From contig JAHHIC010000066.1 in assembly GCA_019359035.1 (NCBI GenBank), forward strand, positions 248,001-312,000: a stretch of DNA of 64,000 nt. The letters run 5' to 3'. The stretch's first letter is position 1, and every line of letters begins with the position of its first letter. The stretch is from Scytonematopsis contorta HA4267-MV1. Its GTDB lineage: Bacteria > Cyanobacteriota > Cyanobacteriia > Cyanobacteriales > Nostocaceae. Position numbers and translations under genes: made by a program. Of this stretch, positions 59,558 to 64,000 are shown in pieces. Under the pieces are notes generated by a model. That model searched no databases. It saw only the letters and a list, made by a program, of their open reading frames with translations, and was not told where the DNA came from.

Positions 59558-62500
59558 TTATGGGTGCAATGCTTTGGGTGTTTCTGGTATCTGTTCTGGA
59601 CAAATACCCTGACGCAACTCTGGGCGAGTAACGAAGTAATCTTTTAACCAGTTACAGCCGCGTGTTAATAAATCATCTAATCCTTCTAAGCGCCAGACCC
59701 TAACTGTACCACCAGAACCGACAGCAGTAATTAGCTTACCATCCGGGCTGAAACTTATGCCATTAATACCTTGTTCTCCAGGAATTGTATATTCAGCTAA
59801 TTGTCTCCCTTTTATATGCCATAGCTGAAGTATTCCACGTCCTCCTGTAGCAATTAGCTGTCCATCGGGACTAAAACTTAAGCTAAAGACCTCTCCTTGA
59901 GTAGAACGCTGTCCATCTGGTACAAAACTGTTACTGAAAATAGAACCCTGGTCGAGCGTAACTATCTGCTGACCAGAAAAATCCCAAACTCGAGTATCTT
60001 TTCCCGCAGTTGCAATATATTTTCCATCTGGACTAATGCTTGCCGAAGTTAGGAAACCTTGTTGACTCTTAAATTCTAAAACCTTTTGTCCAGATAATTT
60101 CCAAATTCTAACAAAACTATCTTCTCCTACAGTGACTAAGCCTTTACCATCTAGGCTAAAAATTATGGCTGATGCTCCACCTTTGTGTTTATTAAACTCA
60201 GCTAATAGTTGTCCTGATAAATTCCAAAGTTTGGCAGTACTATCCTTGCTTGCTGTTGCGAGGTACTTTCCATCTGGGCTAATACTTACCCAAGAAATTC
60301 TATCTTTATGACCTTTCCATTGTGCTAATAATTGCCCGGATAAATTCCAGACCCTAATAAATCCATCTTTTCCAACTGTAAATAAACGATTACCATCTGG
60401 GCTAAAGACAACACTCCAGATTTCACTCTGATGTTTTAACTCAGTTAATAAACGTCCCGACAAATCCCACATTTGAACACCACCAGAACCTGAAGTCGCT
60501 AATAATTTCCCATCTGGACTAAAAGTGACCCAATATCCTCCTGCTGTGTTCTTTTCCCATTGAGATTTTTTGTTATTTGGTATTGCCCAGAGTCTTACCG
60601 TACCATCATCTCCTGCTGTGACTAAAAGCTCTCCTTTAGGACTAAAATTCAAACTATTAACAGCACCTTTGTGTCCTTTAATTTTTTTTAATTGTCGAAA
60701 CGCTGAATGAAAATATAAAGACCTATCAATAACTGCACCTTTTGATTGATTATTAGTTTCCTTCGAGGGTTTATTATTCCTCCTTTGATTAGGCATATCC
60801 TTATCGATACTTAAAATACTTACACTACCCTGTTCTCCTGCTGTTGCTAAATATTGTCCATCTCGGCTAAAGCTGAGGTCTTTAATTGCACCTTGTTCGT
60901 TTTTATAAGGGTTACCTAATTCCTTGCCATCTAAATCCCATAGTCTAATTGTACCATCATCTGAAGCAGTTGCTAAATCTTTCCCATCTGGACTAAAAAT
61001 TACACTATTAATTTTATCATCATGCCCCTTGAATTCTGCTATATTTTGTCCGGATAAATTCCATAAACGCGCATAATTTCGCTTGTCAATCTTTGAATAA
61101 AGCCCTCGAAAAATAAACTTAGAATCATCACTTCCTGTTGTAACAATAGATTGTCCATCTGGGCTAAATTTTACACAATTAACGAATTGATGAGCATGAA
61201 ACTTTTGTAATTGCTGCCCTGAAATAGTCCAAATTTTTACAGTGCCATCTATTGATGCTGTCGCAAGAAGCTTTTCATTTGGGCTAATACTAACACTGGT
61301 GATGAATTTTTGATGATGATTGAATTCAGCCAATAATTTTCCCGACAAGTCCCAAATCTTGGCAATACTATCTTTTCCAACTGTAATCAAATTACGTCCA
61401 TCTGGGCTAAAACTAACACTGTTAACACCCTCTTCATCTGCCTTGAATTCAGATAATTTATGTCCAGATACCTTCCAAAGCTTTACTGTTCCATCACTTC
61501 CTGCTGTTGCAATTTTCTTGCCATCTGGACTCAAAGATAAACTTTTAACTTTACCTTGTTTTGCATCAAATTTGTTTTTTTCATCAATGTTATTAATTAT
61601 TTTTTGTAAAGATAATAAAGGACTGAATACTGGATATTTTTGGAATGACTTTGGATTCCCAAATAATTTTTTAACATTTTGTCCTATCTTAACAGATGAC
61701 AATAAGGATTCTATCTCTTGATACTCAAATCCTCGTAAAATATTGATTCCAGCCACTTCGAGTTTTGTCGCTTCCTGAGCTAATTTCAATTCTTTTAGAG
61801 CTTCATCTTGTGCTGTTTGAGCTAGTTGAAGGTTTTTATTAGCTGTTTCTAATTTTTTTTGTGCTTCCTGCGTTTGTTTTTTCGCTACTTCTAGGCTTCT
61901 TTTTGCAGATGCAAGCTCATCTCTAGCTTTTTGAGCTAAAAATTCCGCTTTTTGTTGTTCTCCTTTGGCATTTTTAGCTTCTTCTTCCGCTGATTTTGCC
62001 TTCTTATTTGCCGCTAGAAATTGTTGTTGTGCGAATTCAACTTTCTGATTTGCAGTTTGTAAATTAGCATTAGCTCTCCGGAATTTATCATCTGCTTGAT
62101 TAGCTTGGCTTTCCGCTGCTTTTTTGACTTTTTCTGCTTGTTTAGCTTTACTTTCCGCTTGTTTAGCGTATTTATCTGCCTGTTTTTGTTTATCATTTGC
62201 TGTTTCTAGTACTTTTTGTCCTTCCTCTTTTTGCTTCATTAGTGTCTTGATATTTTCTCTAGCTTTCCTGAGTTCAAAATTTGTGGAACTTAGTTCCGAC
62301 TTTGTAGAATTTAATTGAGATGCTGCAAAAATTCGCTGTTGTTCCGCACTGCGAGCAAAAATCAACGCAGCAACAGCACCAATAATAGAGACAGCAAGCA
62401 CAATCAAACCAATACTAATCCGTTGATTTGTCTTCCTTTCCACCTCCGTTAAGCGCTGTTTCGCGTTCCTCTCTTCCTCCAAAGCCTTATTTTGTCTTCC

Positions 62501-63811
62501 TTCCGCCTCCCCAACCTTCTGATTTAACTCGGCTTCCACACTCGCAGATAAAAACCGATAATCAGCATCGCTTAAACTCTTCCCATCAGCCCAAACACGA
62601 GCAAATTCTAAATCTTCCCCTCGTAATAAACAAGACTCATCCTCATATTCACTCTCTTCCCAAGCATTAAAATTATCAGTATAGGGACGTAATTTATCTA
62701 ACTCTGTCTCAACCCAAATTAAATCAAAAACATTCTTATAAATTTGGTTATAAAGCTTTAATTTTTCCTGCTGTTCCACCACTAACCCAGTCAAACGCAA
62801 CCTCATTTTTTCTGGACTACCATCAACAGCAATCTCTCCCTCTTGCAAAATTTGCTGATACAAACCCAATAAACTACCAGCAAATCTATCATCAATCACA
62901 AGCCTTTCCCGTATTGTTCTTAAATGTGGCGGTTCATCTAATGATTCCCAATTATTAATTATTTTTTCTCTCACTACTTTCCCCACCCAATCTAAAGCAT
63001 TAGGTTCTGGGATATAAAGTTCTGAATATGTAGATAATTCTTGCAACAGTAACTTACAAACTTTCTGTGTCAAAAAAGGTTGCCCACCTGTCCAACCTAA
63101 AACCCCTTTCATCACTTCTTGAATATTGCTTACCTTCCCCCTCAATCCTTTTGCTAATGGTTTGATTTCATCTTCTTTAAAACCGTTAAGTTGAACTGCT
63201 CGACCAATATTAAACGGTGTTCGCCTTTTATCCTCAATTAAATCGCTAGGAGTAGCAACACCAAGCAAAGCAAAAGTCAAACGGTTATATTCTGCATTTA
63301 AAGTTCGCTTCTCATAGCAGCTTCTAATTAGTGCAAAAAAATCATTGGAGCGGAATTTTAAACTAAGAATACTATCAATTTCATCAATAAAAATAATTAT
63401 ATTACTATTGACTTTTGGCAGCATTAACTCTTCTAGAAACAACCCAAATCGCTGCACAGGAGATAAATTGATGCGTTCATTCCACCAAGTCAATAATTCT
63501 TCTGGTGCTTCCAGAATTTTCAGTTTCGTCACTAAGATATAAGCGATACCCGTATACCATTGTTCTGGGTTGCTTTCATCGCTACCGATTTCATTCAAAT
63601 CAATTTTGGCACAAGCGAACCCTTCATCTTGCAAACGTTTCATTGTTTGGTTTAGCAGACTGGTTTTACCCATTTGCCGGGAGTTAAATACAAAACAAAA
63701 CTCCCCTGCTTTCAGCCATTGATAAAATTGCGAGTCAGCTTGTCTAAATACATAACTGGGGGCATTTTCTGGTAAACTGCCACCAACTTTATACTCATAA
63801 TCTGCTGTCAT
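59558..63811 (-). CDS. AAA-like ATPase, transmembrane coiled-coil and 14 WD40 repeats
   Basis: 1417 residues. The N-terminal AAA-like domain (about 1-360) is of the AAA_35 type: [42 protein letters not shown] (Walker A-like) and [13 protein letters not shown] (Walker B). A winged-helix-like region follows, then one membrane helix ([21 protein letters not shown], about 465-488), a ~230-residue Lys/Ala/Glu-rich coiled coil, and fourteen WD40 repeats (about 765-1390), i.e. two propellers. Such cyanobacterial STAND-like proteins are presumed signalling or defence switches; the membrane helix suggests anchoring. The promoter side (63812-64000) is AT-rich without clear features. Confidence 0.88.
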   Translation of the reverse strand: MTADYEYKVGGSLPENAPSYVFRQADSQFYQWLKAGEFCFVFNSRQMGKTSLLNQTMKRLQDEGFACAKIDLNEIGSDESNPEQWYTGIAYILVTKLKILEAPEELLTWWNERINLSPVQRFGLFLEELMLPKVNSNIIIFIDEIDSILSLKFRSNDFFALIRSCYEKRTLNAEYNRLTFALLGVATPSDLIEDKRRTPFNIGRAVQLNGFKEDEIKPLAKGLRGKVSNIQEVMKGVLGWTGGQPFLTQKVCKLLLQELSTYSELYIPEPNALDWVGKVVREKIINNWESLDEPPHLRTIRERLVIDDRFAGSLLGLYQQILQEGEIAVDGSPEKMRLRLTGLVVEQQEKLKLYNQIYKNVFDLIWVETELDKLRPYTDNFNAWEESEYEDESCLLRGEDLEFARVWADGKSLSDADYRFLSASVEAELNQKVGEAEGRQNKALEEERNAKQRLTEVERKTNQRISIGLIVLAVSIIGAVAALIFARSAEQQRIFAASQLNSTKSELSSTNFELRKARENIKTLMKQKEEGQKVLETANDKQKQADKYAKQAESKAKQAEKVKKAAESQANQADDKFRRANANLQTANQKVEFAQQQFLAANKKAKSAEEEAKNAKGEQQKAEFLAQKARDELASAKRSLEVAKKQTQEAQKKLETANKNLQLAQTAQDEALKELKLAQEATKLEVAGINILRGFEYQEIESLLSSVKIGQNVKKLFGNPKSFQKYPVFSPLLSLQKIINNIDEKNKFDAKQGKVKSLSLSPDGKKIATAGSDGTVKLWKVSGHKLSEFKADEEGVNSVSFSPDGRNLITVGKDSIAKIWDLSGKLLAEFNHHQKFITSVSISPNEKLLATASIDGTVKIWTISGQQLQKFHAHQFVNCVKFSPDGQSIVTTGSDDSKFIFRGLYSKIDKRNYARLWNLSGQNIAEFKGHDDKINSVIFSPDGKDLATASDDGTIRLWDLDGKELGNPYKNEQGAIKDLSFSRDGQYLATAGEQGSVSILSIDKDMPNQRRNNKPSKETNNQSKGAVIDRSLYFHSAFRQLKKIKGHKGAVNSLNFSPKGELLVTAGDDGTVRLWAIPNNKKSQWEKNTAGGYWVTFSPDGKLLATSGSGGVQMWDLSGRLLTELKHQSEIWSVVFSPDGNRLFTVGKDGFIRVWNLSGQLLAQWKGHKDRISWVSISPDGKYLATASKDSTAKLWNLSGQLLAEFNKHKGGASAIIFSLDGKGLVTVGEDSFVRIWKLSGQKVLEFKSQQGFLTSASISPDGKYIATAGKDTRVWDFSGQQIVTLDQGSIFSNSFVPDGQRSTQGEVFSLSFSPDGQLIATGGRGILQLWHIKGRQLAEYTIPGEQGINGISFSPDGKLITAVGSGGTVRVWRLEGLDDLLTRGCNWLKDYFVTRPELRQGICPEQIPETPKALHP

Positions 63812-64000
63812 AATTTATTCACAAAAATAAAAAAGATACAGTGATTTGTACTAGTAAGTTACATTAAACAGCAACGACACCTGATTTAAGACCAGAGAAT
63901 ATCAAGTACTTATCAACTTGTCATTGACTTGTTATCGACTTTACTACAGAAACACTTATCCTTTAAGCTAAATTTTGTAGCCATTTCGATAATTTAGCCA

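Overview
The window looks like chromosome of a filamentous, probably heterocyst-forming (Nostocales) cyanobacterium. The evidence is the rbp-rpsU pair, DUF4058 and Uma2 proteins, XisH/XisI, two large WD40 STAND-type proteins, heptanucleotide tandem repeats (CCCCACT, CCCATTA, TTTTGAA types), several small palindrome or MITE families, and a few HIP1 octamers (GCGATCGC at 10324, 25807, 33758 and 59254). No rRNA, tRNA or CRISPR array was recognised.

Layout. 1-9 kb is mostly housekeeping: a 3'-truncated GAF protein, an RRM RNA-binding protein with rpsU, the bifunctional NAD(P)HX repair enzyme, an exported SPOR-like protein, mnmA, two tandem DUF4058 genes, a subtilase remnant and sat. 9.1-11.4 kb holds an exported caspase-fold protein whose catalytic His/Cys are replaced by Tyr/Ser. 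11.5-14.7 kb is a two-gene lipid-linked sugar unit (methyltransferase-GT2 fusion plus a GT-C transferase). 14.8-27.2 kb is a minus-strand block with mtnP, a PhoA-type alkaline phosphatase, a small exported peptide, a CDF metal exporter, two paralogous inverse-autotransporter-like proteins with beta-helix passengers, and a PhoX phosphatase. It reads as a cell-surface and phosphate-scavenging locus.

27.9-37.1 kb is the most unusual part. It is a co-directional cluster whose order and topology match a stripped-down type IV secretion machine: VirB2-like pilin, VirB3-like, VirB4 ATPase, VirB5-like, VirB6/TrbL-like, two VirB8/TraE-like paralogues and VirB10/TrbI-like. No relaxase, coupling protein, VirB11 or VirB9 is visible. 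A Fur-box-like sequence overlaps a candidate promoter in front of it. A secreted zincin with a PEP-CTERM-like tail and an unknown membrane-anchored protein follow.

38.9-51.2 kb holds a DUF4386 protein, a cupin, a divergent AraC regulator, an unknown lipoprotein/coiled-coil pair, an NB-ARC protein with 14 WD40 repeats, decayed alpha-amylase and deacetylase genes, a Spy/CpxP-like protein and an ammonium transporter. 51.4-59.5 kb is a dense toxin-antitoxin/mobile-nuclease island: two Uma2 genes, a tandemly duplicated HicB-like/PIN module, XisH-XisI, a Phd-type antitoxin split by a MITE, an Rpn-type nuclease, and two BrnT-BrnA modules (the first with a frameshifted toxin). The window ends with a 1417-residue AAA/coiled-coil/WD40 protein.

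Repeat DNA is a theme throughout. Short tandem repeats and small palindromes sit in most intergenic gaps, and in at least three genes they are translated in frame. All functional statements rest on reading motifs and topology; no database search was run.
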